A stretch of DNA of 64,000 nt from JBAXTE01 sp963556065 (GCA_963556065.3 CAUVYH020000026.1:1-64000), one strand, 5' to 3'. Counted from the first letter of the stretch, positions 1 to 10,367 are shown. Translations and numbers: made by a program. Notes: generated by a model from the sequence alone, not told the origin.

Positions 1-2
1 AA

Positions 3-536
3 TTGGTAGTTCAAGTAGTTCAAGAAGTGGAAAAGCTATCCAAATACATGAGTTTAAAGGTGATTGGAGTTTATGGTGGCGTAAACATCAACACCCAGTC
101 TGACATGGTAATTCAGGGTATGGATGTCCTAATTGCCACTCCTGGAAGGCTTTTCGATTTAATTATGAAAGGTGTAGTACGTCTGAAATCAATAAAAAAA
201 CTGGTTATTGACGAAGTGGATGAAATGCTTGATTTAGGGTTTCGGCATCAACTAACATCGATCTTTGACTTGCTGCCGGCAAAACGGCAAAATGTCATGT
301 TCTCCGCCACCATGACTGGTGAAATAAACAAGCTGATAAAACAATATTTTAAATCCCCTGAAAAAATTCAGATTGCAGCGCTGGGATCTCCACTCGAGAA
401 CATTAATCAAACCGGATATCAACTTCCTAACTTCAACACCAAATTAAACCTGTTGGATGAGTTGCTCTTGAATGATCAACTCTCAAAAGTGCTGATATTT
501 GCCTCTACAAAAAAAAATTGCCGACAAGTTGTATGA
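3..536 (+). CDS. DEAD-box RNA helicase, N-terminal portion (partial, frameshifted)
   Basis: ATP-dependent RNA helicase acting in RNA remodelling in the cytoplasm. The 5' end, with the Q motif and Walker A, lies outside the window. Visible motifs in order are the GG segment (about residue 25), TPGRL motif Ib (about 46-50), motif II at about 69-72, which reads DEVD instead of DEAD, and SAT motif III (about 101-103). The frame runs into a stop at 534-536 just after an A9 run (509-517). With eight A residues the protein would continue directly into the helicase C-terminal domain in the next frame. A homopolymer sequencing error, a real mutation or transcriptional slippage are all possible. RhlE-like by general layout, but the paralogue cannot be fixed without the N-terminus. 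Confidence 0.85.
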   Translation: MVVQVVQEVEKLSKYMSLKVIGVYGGVNINTQSDMVIQGMDVLIATPGRLFDLIMKGVVRLKSIKKLVIDEVDEMLDLGFRHQLTSIFDLLPAKRQNVMFSATMTGEINKLIKQYFKSPEKIQIAALGSPLENINQTGYQLPNFNTKLNLLDELLLNDQLSKVLIFASTKKNCRQVV

Positions 537-1101
537 GCGAATAGACCAGAAATTCATCGACCAAGCCGTTGTAATCCACTCCAACAAGGCACAAAACAAA
601 CGATTTAAAGCCGTAGTGAATTTTAACGAAGGCGGTAACCGCATATTGATTGCTACCGATATTCTTGCACGTGGTCTCGACATTTCCGATATTACCCATG
701 TTATAAACTTTGATCCTCCTGAGATTCCCGAAGACTACATTCATCGAATCGGGCGTACGGGAAGAGCTGAGAAACGAGGAGAATCCATTTCGTTTTTCAC
801 CCCGAAAGATGCAACCATACTCGGGGAGATAGAACAATTGATGAATATGAAAATCCCTATGTGCCCGTTACCGGAAGATTTGAAAATATCGACCGTTCTC
901 ACTATGGACGAAAAACCGGTTGTGAAAATGAAAAATATTGTAGTAAAACAACCGAAAATAGAAGAACGAGGTGCTGCTTTTCACGAAAAATCGGATAAAA
1001 ACAAGAAGGTGAATCACAAAGTTCGCCGGAAAGACCAAATGAAAGAAAAATATGGGAAACCGAAGACCCGAGGGAACAAGGATAAATCGAGTAAGAAATA
1101 A
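511..1101 (+). CDS. DEAD-box RNA helicase, C-terminal portion (continuation after frameshift)
   Basis: This is the RecA-like domain 2 of the same helicase. It shows the motif V region (ATDILARGLDI), then HRIGRTGR motif VI, and then a lysine/arginine-rich tail of about 45 residues ending at the stop, as is usual for RhlE-type helicases that bind RNA through a basic tail. There is no ATG or other convincing start at the beginning of this frame and no promoter, so it is not an independent gene. It joins the upstream frame at the A9 run 509-517, and the sequence reads smoothly across (…FASTKK/IADKLYE…) if one A is removed. Confidence 0.85.
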   Translation, partial: KKIADKLYERIDQKFIDQAVVIHSNKAQNKRFKAVVNFNEGGNRILIATDILARGLDISDITHVINFDPPEIPEDYIHRIGRTGRAEKRGESISFFTPKDATILGEIEQLMNMKIPMCPLPEDLKISTVLTMDEKPVVKMKNIVVKQPKIEERGAAFHEKSDKNKKVNHKVRRKDQMKEKYGKPKTRGNKDKSSKK

Positions 1102-1286
1102 GAACAGACAAGGAGAGCAAGTGAATAGGTAGAGCATGTGAACAAGTGAACAAGTAAAACAGGTGAACAGGTAGAACAAGGTAATTTGAAAATGAATTGA
1201 TTTGTTCCAAAAAACCATAAATCTTTGATTTAACTGTTTTTCGTAAAGCGAAATCGCAAAGAAAATATCTAATACCCAATTCCTAT
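1102..1286. repeat. Intergenic degenerate word repeat (GTGAACAAGT family)
   Basis: Between the helicase and the insertion sequence, about 1105-1185 consist of imperfect 9-10 base words (gtgaacaagt, gtgaacaggt, gtagaacaagg and variants). The reverse complement of the same word recurs at about 52360-52430. There is no coding potential I trust. The overlapping reverse-strand frames are low-complexity shadows. Confidence 0.6.
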
Positions 1287-1340
1287 TATAATATAGTCTA
1301 ATAAAATTTTGAATTTATCGGACTATATTATAAAAAGAAT

Positions 1341-1348
1341 TATCTTTG
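1341..1348 (+). promoter_or_regulatory. Bacteroidota -7 element (TATCTTTG) of the IS630 transposase
   Basis: TATCTTTG matches the TAnnTTTG consensus. It ends four bases before the ATG at 1352, so the transcript would be leaderless or nearly so. No good TTTG is seen 19 bases upstream; that position falls at the end of the left-end hairpin. Confidence 0.5.
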
Positions 1349-1351
1349 CAC

Positions 1352-1870
1352 ATGTCAAAGCCAATAATTTTTACAATAAAGGAAAGTGCCCAAGAGATTA
1401 GGAAGCTTATCAAAAGCAATAATCCTTTTATAGCCCAAAGGTTGAAAGTGTTGCTGGAATGCAAGAAGCATGAACAAATAGGTATATCTAAAAGAGATCT
1501 CTCGAAGAATACAGGCTATAACCACAATAGCGTTCAGAAATGGAGAAGGATGTATATAGATGGTGGGATTGAAGCACTTGTGAGTCATAATAAAATCGGC
1601 TTTAAGCCATCTTCATTTACAGAGCCTGAATATGAACTGTTAAAAGAAATGCTCCACAACACGGAGAATGGTCTGGTTGGCTACAAAGAATTACAAAGAT
1701 GGATAGAACTGAAGATGGATAAGACAATTAAATATAAAACATTGTACTCATTCGTTCGGCTACACTTCGGCACTAAAATTAAAGTGGCAAGAAAAAGCCA
1801 CGTAAAAAAGGATGCCGGGGCAGTTGAGGCTTTTAAAAAAACTTCGGTAAAATCTGTGAAGAAGCAATAA
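1352..1870 (+). CDS. IS630 transposase ORF A (helix-turn-helix part)
   Basis: This is the N-terminal DNA-binding part of an IS630-type DDE transposase. A winged-helix/HTH region binds the terminal repeats (about residues 15-90, with GISKRDLSKNTGYNHNSVQK as the recognition-type helix), followed by a linker. The ATG at 1352 was chosen over the TTG at 1346. The frame ends at 1870 without the catalytic domain. At the A7 run 1835-1841 a -1 shift enters the frame that encodes the DDE domain. Two successive AAA lysine codons make a plausible slippery site, as used by other split-frame insertion sequences. Confidence 0.85.
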   Translation: MSKPIIFTIKESAQEIRKLIKSNNPFIAQRLKVLLECKKHEQIGISKRDLSKNTGYNHNSVQKWRRMYIDGGIEALVSHNKIGFKPSSFTEPEYELLKEMLHNTENGLVGYKELQRWIELKMDKTIKYKTLYSFVRLHFGTKIKVARKSHVKKDAGAVEAFKKTSVKSVKKQ

Positions 1871-2418
1871 GGGCTAAAAGTGCAGATTATTGTTCGGCAA
1901 ACCTATACTTTCAGGATGAAAGTCGTTTTGGCCTTTTTACAAGAAATGGAAAATCACTAACTGCAAAAGGAATAAAGCCAGTCTGTACTGTACATCAAGT
2001 ATTTAAATCAACATACCTTTTCGGAGCATTTTCACCGTTGACGGGCGATAATTTCTTATTGCAACTCTCTCACTGTTGTAATGGCACATTTCAAATCTTT
2101 CTTGATGAATTCTCAAGACAGAGACCGGATGAGCTAAAGGTAATAGTACTTGATAATGGAGCTTTTCATAAAGCCAAGGCATTGATGGTTCCAAACAATA
2201 TAATTTTAGTATTCTTACCACCGTATAGCCCGGAATTAAATCCAGCAGAAAAAATGTGGCAGAAGATTAAAAGAGATTTTACAAATAAACTTCACAGAAC
2301 TTTAGACGAACTAAGTGATTTTATTTCGGAATCTGTTAATTCTCTATCAAACGAAATTGTAAAATCAACATGTGGTTATGAATATGTTTTTCAATCCCAT
2401 TTTTGGACTATATTATAA
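1837..2418 (+). CDS. IS630 transposase ORF B (DDE catalytic domain, reached by -1 frameshift)
   Basis: This is the RNase H-like catalytic domain of the transposase. The acidic residues are recognisable as D in LYFQDESRFG, D in VLDNGAFHKA and E in PPYSPELNPAEKMW. There is no stop between 1837 and 2418 and no good initiation codon near the beginning, so the domain is most likely made as a fusion with ORF A through slippage on A7. The stop codon TAA (2416-2418) consists of the target TA plus the next base, so termination depends on the insertion site. Confidence 0.85.
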   Translation, partial: KNFGKICEEAIRAKSADYCSANLYFQDESRFGLFTRNGKSLTAKGIKPVCTVHQVFKSTYLFGAFSPLTGDNFLLQLSHCCNGTFQIFLDEFSRQRPDELKVIVLDNGAFHKAKALMVPNNIILVFLPPYSPELNPAEKMWQKIKRDFTNKLHRTLDELSDFISESVNSLSNEIVKSTCGYEYVFQSHFWTIL

Positions 2419-2571
2419 CAAGATATGGTATAAGTAAAAGAAAGAATTCCGATGACTGAGCGATCCCGATATCGGGACAAAGACAGAGGTTCTGAGTTTC
2501 TATTATAAGTGAAGAGAGGCTTCCGAAGGTCAGCATTACAAATGAGAACTTTGAGCTTATGAAATGTATTA

Positions 2572-2606
2572 AAAAAGCTCACCCATGTAGTTGGAGTGAG
2601 CTTTTT
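2572..2606 (-). terminator. Intrinsic terminator downstream of the giant T9SS gene
   Basis: An 11-bp inverted repeat (AAAAAGCTCAC / GTGAGCTTTTT) flanks a 13-base loop. The A-run on the left reads as a U-run on the minus strand. It lies 28 bases beyond the stop of the leftward gene. Confidence 0.8.
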
Positions 2607-2633
2607 AATAAATTGTAAGTATGATCAGAGTTA

Positions 2634-5600
2634 TTATCTCTTCACGACTTTAAATAACTGACAGGTGCCGTTGCTCACAATTTTCAGCACATAGACACCC
2701 GGAGCAAAACCGGAGGTATTCAAATCAAAGGCTCCTGTGGCTACCATTTGGTTTTCCAGAATCAATTTTCCTGTTACATCCGATACCGAAACCGTAAATT
2801 GCTGTTCTTCTCCAGAAATACGAATCGTTAAGAAGTCATTAAACGGATTAGGATTAACTGAAACTTCCGCTCCATTTGAACTTTGGCAATTCGTAGCAAT
2901 AGGCCCATATATCACCGATTCGCCGTTGAAATCCACTTGCACCAATCGATAGTAGTGGTTATCGCCGGTAAACTTGTCTATATATTTATAATTTATCGCC
3001 ATTGAACTGTTTCCGGCACCCGCAACTTGTCCTATACGTTCCCAGAATATACCGTCGTTGCTACGTTCAATAATAAAATGACTATTATTGGTTTCGGAAG
3101 CAGTTTTCCATTGAATTCCAATTTCAATATTATTGCAATCAGCATTAAAAGAGATTAATTCAATGGGGAGTGCATTTCCGCTACCACTTCCTAATCCGAA
3201 GTTGGAATATCCTGTAAGTCCCGTACGTGATACTGTAGGAGCTGTAGTTGTTCCGGAGGAAGCAACATGAGTTCCCGGAGCGAACCAATCACCGCCCCCC
3301 ACACGCTTTACTAGTGTGAGTTTAGAGACATCGGAGATACCTCGTGCCCCATTTAAGGTTGCCGTAAATTTATATTCCCCATCTGTAAGAGTTCCCGATT
3401 GATTGTCCACTTTCCAATATCCATCATTTGAGGTTTGTTCTATATCCATACCGAATCCTCCGCTATTGGCCGCTAAAATGCTCATTCCGGCAATTCCCAT
3501 TGGAGAAGACACAAAATTCGCAGTTAAATATCCTCCTGCAGTAGGTGCTGAGGTATATTCAATTTTAATTGGGCAATAATGAAAAGCAGTACCTACAGGA
3601 AATAATCCGGATTGGTTGCCCATATTTATTCCATTAAGCCAACGACGGAATTTTCCATTTACATAACCGGATGTATGCATCAATATACCTTTATTTGTGG
3701 TGCTTTGTCCAAGTGTGACGATATATGTGCCGGCGTTTATTTCCCCGGCTGAGAATGTTAATGAATCGGTAACTTGAAGATCGTTAAACATGTTAACAGT
3801 TCCACCGGATTTATTAATTTCCAAGTGGTAGAATGATTGACCGGTACCATTTATCATCTTTAACGATTGATTGGTGCCACCGGCAAATGTAACCAATGAT
3901 TTTCCCGGAATAAATCCCGCGCCTCCGGTACTATCTATGAAATTACCATTTACCACAATTTGTCCATCTGCATCGGAAGTCCCTCCAAAATCGAATGTAC
4001 CGCCATTAATAATTAGATCACCGTTTACCGTAATTTTTTTACCTCTGGAATCTTTTCCAAAGATTGTTCCTCCATGAACAATAAGATTTTTACAAACAGC
4101 CAATGAGTCTGCATTATCGCTAAGTTCAACATTACGAGTATAATTTGCCGGAATTTCCACATTGTCGGTAGCTGTTGGAACGGTTAGACTTTTCCAATTC
4201 GCACAATTACACCAACTTGTAGTGTGATATCCTGCCCATTTTCCCGGCACATCGAGATTACCGGATAATACACTTAAGGTTGCCCCCACTGTTTTGTATT
4301 TTGGAACCCCATTATCGAAACTTGAGTTATCGGCATAGTCCGTCCAGTTTGAGGGTTCATTGACACGCCCGATCCATTCAACTTTTGAAGCTGGAGAGGT
4401 TGGCCCGGTATATTTTACTTTATCTTCATGAGCTTTTCCTGCAACATTGGTTACTGCACAAACAGCACTTCCCGGAATTGTAGAGCCTTTGGTATTAACA
4501 TAACCGGGCGCTGTTTTCCACCCTGTTGCAGTCCATCCGTATAAGATACTGCCCGAATAGGTTGCATCATGATCGGTACCGGCAACCCAGGTTCCATGTT
4601 GCATGATCCAAATTTGATCATTTACATTCAAATCGAATGGACCGGCTCCGTTTAACGATGATATCGACCAATTTGCATTATCATTTACGCCACTGGCAAA
4701 AATATTAAAATCAGCACCAAATTCAGGTGTTGCATCGTTGCTGGTGCCAACAAAGGTGACTACAGTTCCTGCAGGCAATGTCGATCCGGTACGCGTTAAT
4801 CGTAATGTTCCTTCCGACATATTCCATGTTCCGGCTGTACGATATTCATATCCGTTGTCTGTAAAATCGATGGTTGTATTTGTGCTGATTGATTTAAAAG
4901 GGACAAAACTTATTTCATCGCCACCTGTTTGATTTGTATTAACGGATAATATGGCTAAATCTCCATAATTTAGAATGGTTGATGTATTCGGACTGATGAT
5001 GATTTCACTTCCAGAACTCCAATCTGTTCCCCAACGGGTATATATTCTTGCATAATAGGTCGTTCCATCGGCTAATTCGGTAATTGCGATCGAAGTTGAT
5101 GTCCCTTTTTGAACCACATAGCCACCTCCAAACGAAGTTCCGCTTCCATAAGCGGCAACGGCAGTATATGCAGAGCCATCTCCTGTTGGTACTGCAGCTA
5201 CGGATGAAGTTGAAACTACTACCATGTAATCATCATAACAGCCAATTGGAGCATTCCATGAAATGCTTACTTGTGTGGTTTCTTCGAGCGGTGCATTTAT
5301 TGTCACATTATCCGGTGAATTGTTGATGATTATTGGAACTTGGATGGCAGATCCTGTAATACTTGGAGCACTACTGTTCACTTTTATTTTGTAATTTGTT
5401 CCCGAAACTGTTCCCGCAGGAATGACGGCATTAATTGTTTGCAAACCACTTCCATTTGAGATGATCGTTCCAATCTCAATAGAATTATTGAAATTTCCGC
5501 TTGGATCGGATAATTGTGCAGTAAAAACAGCGGTCCCATTTGTAAAAGTTGCACTGTTTTGATAAACGAACGGAACATCGATGGAAGCACTATTTGTATT

Positions 5601-8600
5601 GCTGACACAGAAAGGGGAACCTGTAATTGTTGAAACAGAAATATAGTCTGTAGTTCCTTGACTTGCCGTTAAAGGGGTTGCGTTATACATTTCATTACCG
5701 GTAGTACAATTATAATCGTAAACAGCAAAATGATAAAGTGTGTTTGCAGAGAGCCCTGTAATATTTACCGTTGAACCGCTTCCGTTATAAATGCAGAATT
5801 GGCCGTTTCCTAAATCTGTTCCGAATCCAAAGTTGCTATTTGCAATGTAAGTTGTCAAGTTCGCCGGTGAAAATACCACATCATCTGTAGCGCGTGCAAT
5901 GATAATTCTACTGGATCCGTTGCCTGGTATCCAATTTAACGTCATGCTAGTGCCAACAATATTTGAAAACACGATATTGCTTGAAGGAACAGATGGTGCG
6001 CTACAAGCGTTACAAACGATATTGAAGTTGTCGATATATCGTTCCAGTGTACCTGAAGAACGAGTGTCCAATAGTTTGAAATAAACTCCTGTTTCCCAGG
6101 CATAAGCCGTTAAATCGATGTTTGCTATTTGACAAGATTCTGTTGCATCGGTAATGGTTTGCACATCGGTCCAAGGACCTGAAACGCTATTGGATTTTTG
6201 AATTTTCAAACTCCAATCCCCATCTGTTGCGGAACGTTTATAATTGAAAATCATTGTTTTAGGATTATCTATTGCCTTTGTAATGATATAATCTCCCGAT
6301 GCGTTAAATCCTAATTGATAGGAACCATCACAAGCCCCTCCATTCTCTGTTCTTATCGTACTATTATTAATCCAATCGGTTGGAGGAAATGTAGCGCTTT
6401 CAAAGCTTTCCGTCAAACATGGAGTTTCTAGAGTTGTACAACTTGTAGCTGGAATAGTGCCATCAATTTTGTAATTGATATTGGATCCAGTATTGGTGTA
6501 TGGATATATCTTGAAATAATAGGTGGTGGAAGCGCTCAAACTACCGATGTTTGCAAATTGAACTCCCGAAGGAATGTTTATAGCTCCGGCACCATCTGCG
6601 ACTGGGGTTCCATCCGCAGGATCAGTAATGTCGTCATACCCGGCACCACTCCACTTAATTAAATAACCGTCTGGAATTGTTGTTCCTGTAGCATCTATCC
6701 AAGATAGCGGAATATTGTATGGCGCTGTTGCTCCACAAGTAAATGCAGTTACATGGTTTGCCGGTTCTGATTTTACCGTCGAAATAACGATATCATCTAA
6801 ATAACAGTTGTTACCATTTTGTGAGTGGAACAAAAATCCCACATATACCGTTGATTGATTATCCACACCTGCTGGCAATACACATGTTTGATTTGTCCAA
6901 CCTGTTGTTGCTTTATAGCGTTGATAGAACGTTGAATTACTCCAAGTAATTCCATCTAATGACCATTGAACGGTAACACCTTCCAATAAATCACTACTAT
7001 AACCGTTATCGTTATACCAAGCAAATTTAACATTAATCCCGGAGTAGCCGGTTGTTGAAAACGGTTTAGAAATCAAACGTTTTTCATCTCCACTATCGCA
7101 AGAATAGGAATTAAATTTCAATAAATAGGAACCCTCTTCAGGGGAAACGGTTGGATAAGTACCCGAAGTTAAATAGGTAAAAATTGCATCTGCATCACTA
7201 TCGGCTACTGTTGGAGAGGACCAGCATGTAGGAATAGATCCGCTATTTTCAAAGCCTTCGGTAATAGGAAGTAGCGCCGTAGCACACGCAGTGGTGAATG
7301 CTCCCTCTGCTGTATAAACCGTTCCATTGGCACTGGTGGCAAACGCTTTATAATAATAATCTGTAGCAGAAGTTAAACCGCTTACATTTATCGTAAAAGT
7401 TCCTGTTGAATATGAGCCTGAAATTTCTGATACTTTTGTGCCAGCACCATTAGCAAAGCCTGAAATCGTACTCCAATAGATTCCACGTTCGGTAACGTTG
7501 GCACAACCGGTAGAAGTGATGTTTCCGCCCAATGTTGCTGTAGCTGAAGTAACGCTGGCACTGGTCGGTGTAGCGATGGCTGGAGCGGAGTTGTTTACAC
7601 CTGAACCGGATACAGCAACGTTTTTTTCTGTTGCACCGGTACTACTATGAGTGATATTACCGCTATACGATTGGATTAATGTTGGGTTAAAACGTACATA
7701 AATTGGAGTGGATGTCACTGTTCCCGCAGTTTGAGTAAGTGTTATCGGGTTGGTGGGCACAAAACTACCGCCGGTTCCGGTTGAAATTTCATATCCGGTT
7801 GGAGGCACAATGGTAATGTCTGCCGTAAGATTTGTTCCTGAAACATTATACATTTGTTCCGCAGAATTAGTGCTTGTACAAACACTACCGAAGTCGGTGA
7901 GTGTGGTAACCGTAATGGTTGGGCCTGTGATACAATAAATTTCAACATCATCTAAATAGCCTGTAGAACCTGAGGTATTATAAAAATATACTTTTTCGGA
8001 GGAAGAGCTATTAATTGTCGCACTAAATTGATTAAATGCCGATGATCCGTTGGAAGTCAAAGCCACAGTAGAATAAGTCGTCGTCCCATATTTAACTGTT
8101 GGGGCAGTTGAACCATAAAACCAAAAAGAGACAGAAGCACAGTTTGTTAAAACCGGTGTTGAAGCGTAATAAGAGGATCCATTTTTTATTTGACAACTAT
8201 AAGATCCCGTTTTTTTATATGTGGAATTTCTGAGTCCAGAAGATTCAAACGTCCAATTTCCACTTCCCAATGTTTTACTTCCACCACTAGTAACATATCC
8301 CGATGTGCTTAAGCCCGATTCAAATCCTTCTGTTACACAAGGCCCTGCAACCGGAGTTGCACTTACCTCAACACCTGCCGACCAAACCGAACCTTTACGG
8401 GTGAAAAGCTTAAAATAATAATTGGTTCCATTGGTTAAGCCGGTAATAATTTCAGGAGAAGAGTTTCCCTTATATGCTACATATCCGTTACCCAATGCTG
8501 TGCCGCCGGTATATGCAGGATTAGCGGTATATGAAGTGCCGTCGCCCGTGGGTATGCCTGAGTTGGTGGCAGTAGCAGCTACAATTAATATTTCATCATA

Positions 8601-10367
8601 GCAACTTGGATTTGTCCAACCAACCGAAACCTGTGCATTTCCGGCAGTTGCAGCCGGCGATGCTACATTTGCAACACTTTGCGCAAGTGCAATGGCGCTA
8701 CTTGTTGCTGTAGCCGTGTTTACACAAGTTAAAGATGTGGTCATAATACAAGTGATGTTTCCTGCTACAGACCCGTCGTCGGTATAGGTTGCACTGTTTG
8801 TGCATACATTATTGCCGTCTTTTTTCCATTGGTACGATGGTGTTCCCCCATTGGTAGGCGTTGCGGTAAAGGTTACCGAAGTACCCGGGCAGGTTGGGTT
8901 TGCTCCCGATGTTACGGCGATGTTCACACTTGGATCTACCGGCGATGTTCCCGTTCCGCTAAGTGCCAAGTCCTGTTGCGTTGCACCGGTTGAGCTATGG
9001 GCTATGCTTCCACTGTATGCTTGAGCCAAAGTGGGAATGAAACGAACGTAGATTGGAGTGGAAGAAACAGCACCCGCAATTTGTGTGAGGGTAACCGAAC
9101 TGCCAAATCCGGAACCGCTTGTGGTGGATATTTGATATCCGATTGGTGCGGTTACAACAATATCTGCCGTGAGGTTTGCTCCCGAAATATTGTAAGATTT
9201 TTCGGAGGAAGCGGTATTGATGCACTGGTCGCCAAAACCGGTGATTGTTCCGATGGTGATTACCGGAGTGGATGCGGATGCACGATTCAATGTTACAGTG
9301 TATGTTTTTGTTGTTCCGTCTTGAGCCGTAACCAATACATCAATGGTGTTATCCCCGACATTCAATGCCAACGAACCGGAAGCCGTTCCACTGGCTACAC
9401 TTGTGTAGCTACCGCCATTTACACGAACCTGTATGGCCGCATTTGATTGTGTGAACGTTGGCGTTACTGTTACCGAGGATGTTGCATTGGCTACCGAAGC
9501 CGAATACAATGTCGTAGCAGATGCAAATGCCGGACTTAGTGTCCCTGAACTTAGCGTTAGTGATGCCAAAGTGGCATCGGATGATAGCCACTTGGAATAA
9601 AGCGTAGTGTTTGCTGCAATAGAGAATGTTGAACCCGTTGTATAACTTGTTCCAGATCCATCAGCAGCTGTATTCCAACCGGCAAATGTGTAGCCGGTTT
9701 TAACCAAACTGCCCGTATTTCCCAATACGGTTACTGTTGCCCCGGAGGAGTATGAGGTGACATCTGTTGGAACTGCCCCTCCGGTATTGCCATTTCCATT
9801 GTATGTTACTGCAAAGGTTGAGGCAACAGGCTCGTATGTTATGGAATAACTTTGTATGTATAAGCTGTTGGCAGTTGCTGCTATGGTGATTACAACACTT
9901 TCTCCGGTTTGTATTGCATACGCCGTTGGCGTTTTGGTAACGTTAACATATGATGTACTCCAAGCTCCATTCCAACTAGAAGTATTGAAAGCAGCAGCTG
10001 TTGGCACAGACGCAATTGTGGCTGAGCCAGCAACAACACTTAAAGTTCCAGCACCGGCACTTGTGTTTGATTTCATATTTAAGACAATACTAGTAATTTT
10101 ATAGCCAGCATACCCATTTAAGGTCAGTATTGCATTTTTTCCACTAGTAATTTGCTTTGCTGTGGTATAAGTCTGTGAATAGGTGGCACTTGCCCCGGAA
10201 GGTCCTGTGCCAGTTGTTGTTACAGAAGAAACCGTTGCAACATTATAGACAGCCGTGCTTTGCCCAAACCCCGCAAAGCTCCAACTCAACGCCATCAAAA
10301 ACAACGACAAAATCAAAAAGCGTTTTAGCTCGAACTTTTTTTTAATTATTGAATAACTATTTTGCAT
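2634..10367 (-). CDS. Giant multidomain T9SS-secreted surface protein (about 2577 aa)
   Basis: A secreted or cell-surface adhesin-like protein; no enzyme active site is recognised. It starts at ATG 10367 (an upstream in-frame start gives a charged extension before the signal peptide). Order: signal peptide to about residue 36; a beta-sandwich; a Listeria-Bacteroides (Flg_new) repeat with the GYTFAGWNTAADG core (about 190-260); a cadherin-like beta-sandwich (about 262-360); repeated beta domains of about 100 residues ending in SSTGAT…LSGTG; Ig-like and Fn3-like domains; several MAM/cleaved-adhesin-like jelly rolls (FESG…, YLDD…I); a lamin-tail-like domain after the middle; a region with G-rich beta-helix-like strands; the common LPIELISF pre-sorting domain; and a type A T9SS sorting domain (NPNPFND … GVYVLKI…KVVKR). 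About 0.9 kb of it is almost identical to part of the gene at 15276-21209. Confidence 0.9.
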   Translation of the reverse strand: MQNSYSIIKKKFELKRFLILSLFLMALSWSFAGFGQSTAVYNVATVSSVTTTGTGPSGASATYSQTYTTAKQITSGKNAILTLNGYAGYKITSIVLNMKSNTSAGAGTLSVVAGSATIASVPTAAAFNTSSWNGAWSTSYVNVTKTPTAYAIQTGESVVITIAATANSLYIQSYSITYEPVASTFAVTYNGNGNTGGAVPTDVTSYSSGATVTVLGNTGSLVKTGYTFAGWNTAADGSGTSYTTGSTFSIAANTTLYSKWLSSDATLASLTLSSGTLSPAFASATTLYSASVANATSSVTVTPTFTQSNAAIQVRVNGGSYTSVASGTASGSLALNVGDNTIDVLVTAQDGTTKTYTVTLNRASASTPVITIGTITGFGDQCINTASSEKSYNISGANLTADIVVTAPIGYQISTTSGSGFGSSVTLTQIAGAVSSTPIYVRFIPTLAQAYSGSIAHSSTGATQQDLALSGTGTSPVDPSVNIAVTSGANPTCPGTSVTFTATPTNGGTPSYQWKKDGNNVCTNSATYTDDGSVAGNITCIMTTSLTCVNTATATSSAIALAQSVANVASPAATAGNAQVSVGWTNPSCYDEILIVAATATNSGIPTGDGTSYTANPAYTGGTALGNGYVAYKGNSSPEIITGLTNGTNYYFKLFTRKGSVWSAGVEVSATPVAGPCVTEGFESGLSTSGYVTSGGSKTLGSGNWTFESSGLRNSTYKKTGSYSCQIKNGSSYYASTPVLTNCASVSFWFYGSTAPTVKYGTTTYSTVALTSNGSSAFNQFSATINSSSSEKVYFYNTSGSTGYLDDVEIYCITGPTITVTTLTDFGSVCTSTNSAEQMYNVSGTNLTADITIVPPTGYEISTGTGGSFVPTNPITLTQTAGTVTSTPIYVRFNPTLIQSYSGNITHSSTGATEKNVAVSGSGVNNSAPAIATPTSASVTSATATLGGNITSTGCANVTERGIYWSTISGFANGAGTKVSEISGSYSTGTFTINVSGLTSATDYYYKAFATSANGTVYTAEGAFTTACATALLPITEGFENSGSIPTCWSSPTVADSDADAIFTYLTSGTYPTVSPEEGSYLLKFNSYSCDSGDEKRLISKPFSTTGYSGINVKFAWYNDNGYSSDLLEGVTVQWSLDGITWSNSTFYQRYKATTGWTNQTCVLPAGVDNQSTVYVGFLFHSQNGNNCYLDDIVISTVKSEPANHVTAFTCGATAPYNIPLSWIDATGTTIPDGYLIKWSGAGYDDITDPADGTPVADGAGAINIPSGVQFANIGSLSASTTYYFKIYPYTNTGSNINYKIDGTIPATSCTTLETPCLTESFESATFPPTDWINNSTIRTENGGACDGSYQLGFNASGDYIITKAIDNPKTMIFNYKRSATDGDWSLKIQKSNSVSGPWTDVQTITDATESCQIANIDLTAYAWETGVYFKLLDTRSSGTLERYIDNFNIVCNACSAPSVPSSNIVFSNIVGTSMTLNWIPGNGSSRIIIARATDDVVFSPANLTTYIANSNFGFGTDLGNGQFCIYNGSGSTVNITGLSANTLYHFAVYDYNCTTGNEMYNATPLTASQGTTDYISVSTITGSPFCVSNTNSASIDVPFVYQNSATFTNGTAVFTAQLSDPSGNFNNSIEIGTIISNGSGLQTINAVIPAGTVSGTNYKIKVNSSAPSITGSAIQVPIIINNSPDNVTINAPLEETTQVSISWNAPIGCYDDYMVVVSTSSVAAVPTGDGSAYTAVAAYGSGTSFGGGYVVQKGTSTSIAITELADGTTYYARIYTRWGTDWSSGSEIIISPNTSTILNYGDLAILSVNTNQTGGDEISFVPFKSISTNTTIDFTDNGYEYRTAGTWNMSEGTLRLTRTGSTLPAGTVVTFVGTSNDATPEFGADFNIFASGVNDNANWSISSLNGAGPFDLNVNDQIWIMQHGTWVAGTDHDATYSGSILYGWTATGWKTAPGYVNTKGSTIPGSAVCAVTNVAGKAHEDKVKYTGPTSPASKVEWIGRVNEPSNWTDYADNSSFDNGVPKYKTVGATLSVLSGNLDVPGKWAGYHTTSWCNCANWKSLTVPTATDNVEIPANYTRNVELSDNADSLAVCKNLIVHGGTIFGKDSRGKKITVNGDLIINGGTFDFGGTSDADGQIVVNGNFIDSTGGAGFIPGKSLVTFAGGTNQSLKMINGTGQSFYHLEINKSGGTVNMFNDLQVTDSLTFSAGEINAGTYIVTLGQSTTNKGILMHTSGYVNGKFRRWLNGINMGNQSGLFPVGTAFHYCPIKIEYTSAPTAGGYLTANFVSSPMGIAGMSILAANSGGFGMDIEQTSNDGYWKVDNQSGTLTDGEYKFTATLNGARGISDVSKLTLVKRVGGGDWFAPGTHVASSGTTTAPTVSRTGLTGYSNFGLGSGSGNALPIELISFNADCNNIEIGIQWKTASETNNSHFIIERSNDGIFWERIGQVAGAGNSSMAINYKYIDKFTGDNHYYRLVQVDFNGESVIYGPIATNCQSSNGAEVSVNPNPFNDFLTIRISGEEQQFTVSVSDVTGKLILENQMVATGAFDLNTSGFAPGVYVLKIVSNGTCQLFKVVKR
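8338..9250 (-). repeat. Near-identical 0.9-kb segment shared with 19264-20175 (copy 1)
   Basis: This segment encodes the 'ITGFG…SGTGTSP' beta domain, an Ig-like domain and an Fn3-like domain. It matches the other giant gene with only scattered single-base differences, then both copies diverge at each edge. The identity extends to synonymous sites, indicating recent duplication or gene conversion. Confidence 0.9.

Larger units (their letters stand above)
1287..2417 (+). mobile_element. IS630-family insertion sequence
   Basis: A transposase split over two frames lies between terminal inverted repeats. The left end around 1286-1298 matches the reverse complement of 2406-2418 (13 bases, TTATAATATAGTC). 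The TA dinucleotides at 1287-1288 and 2416-2417 fit the TA target duplication of the IS630/Tc1 group, giving an element of about 1.13 kb, which is a normal size. The left end also contains an inverted copy of the same 13 bases at 1321-1333, forming a hairpin just ahead of the transposase promoter. The exact ends could shift by one or two bases because the repeat itself includes TA. Confidence 0.85.
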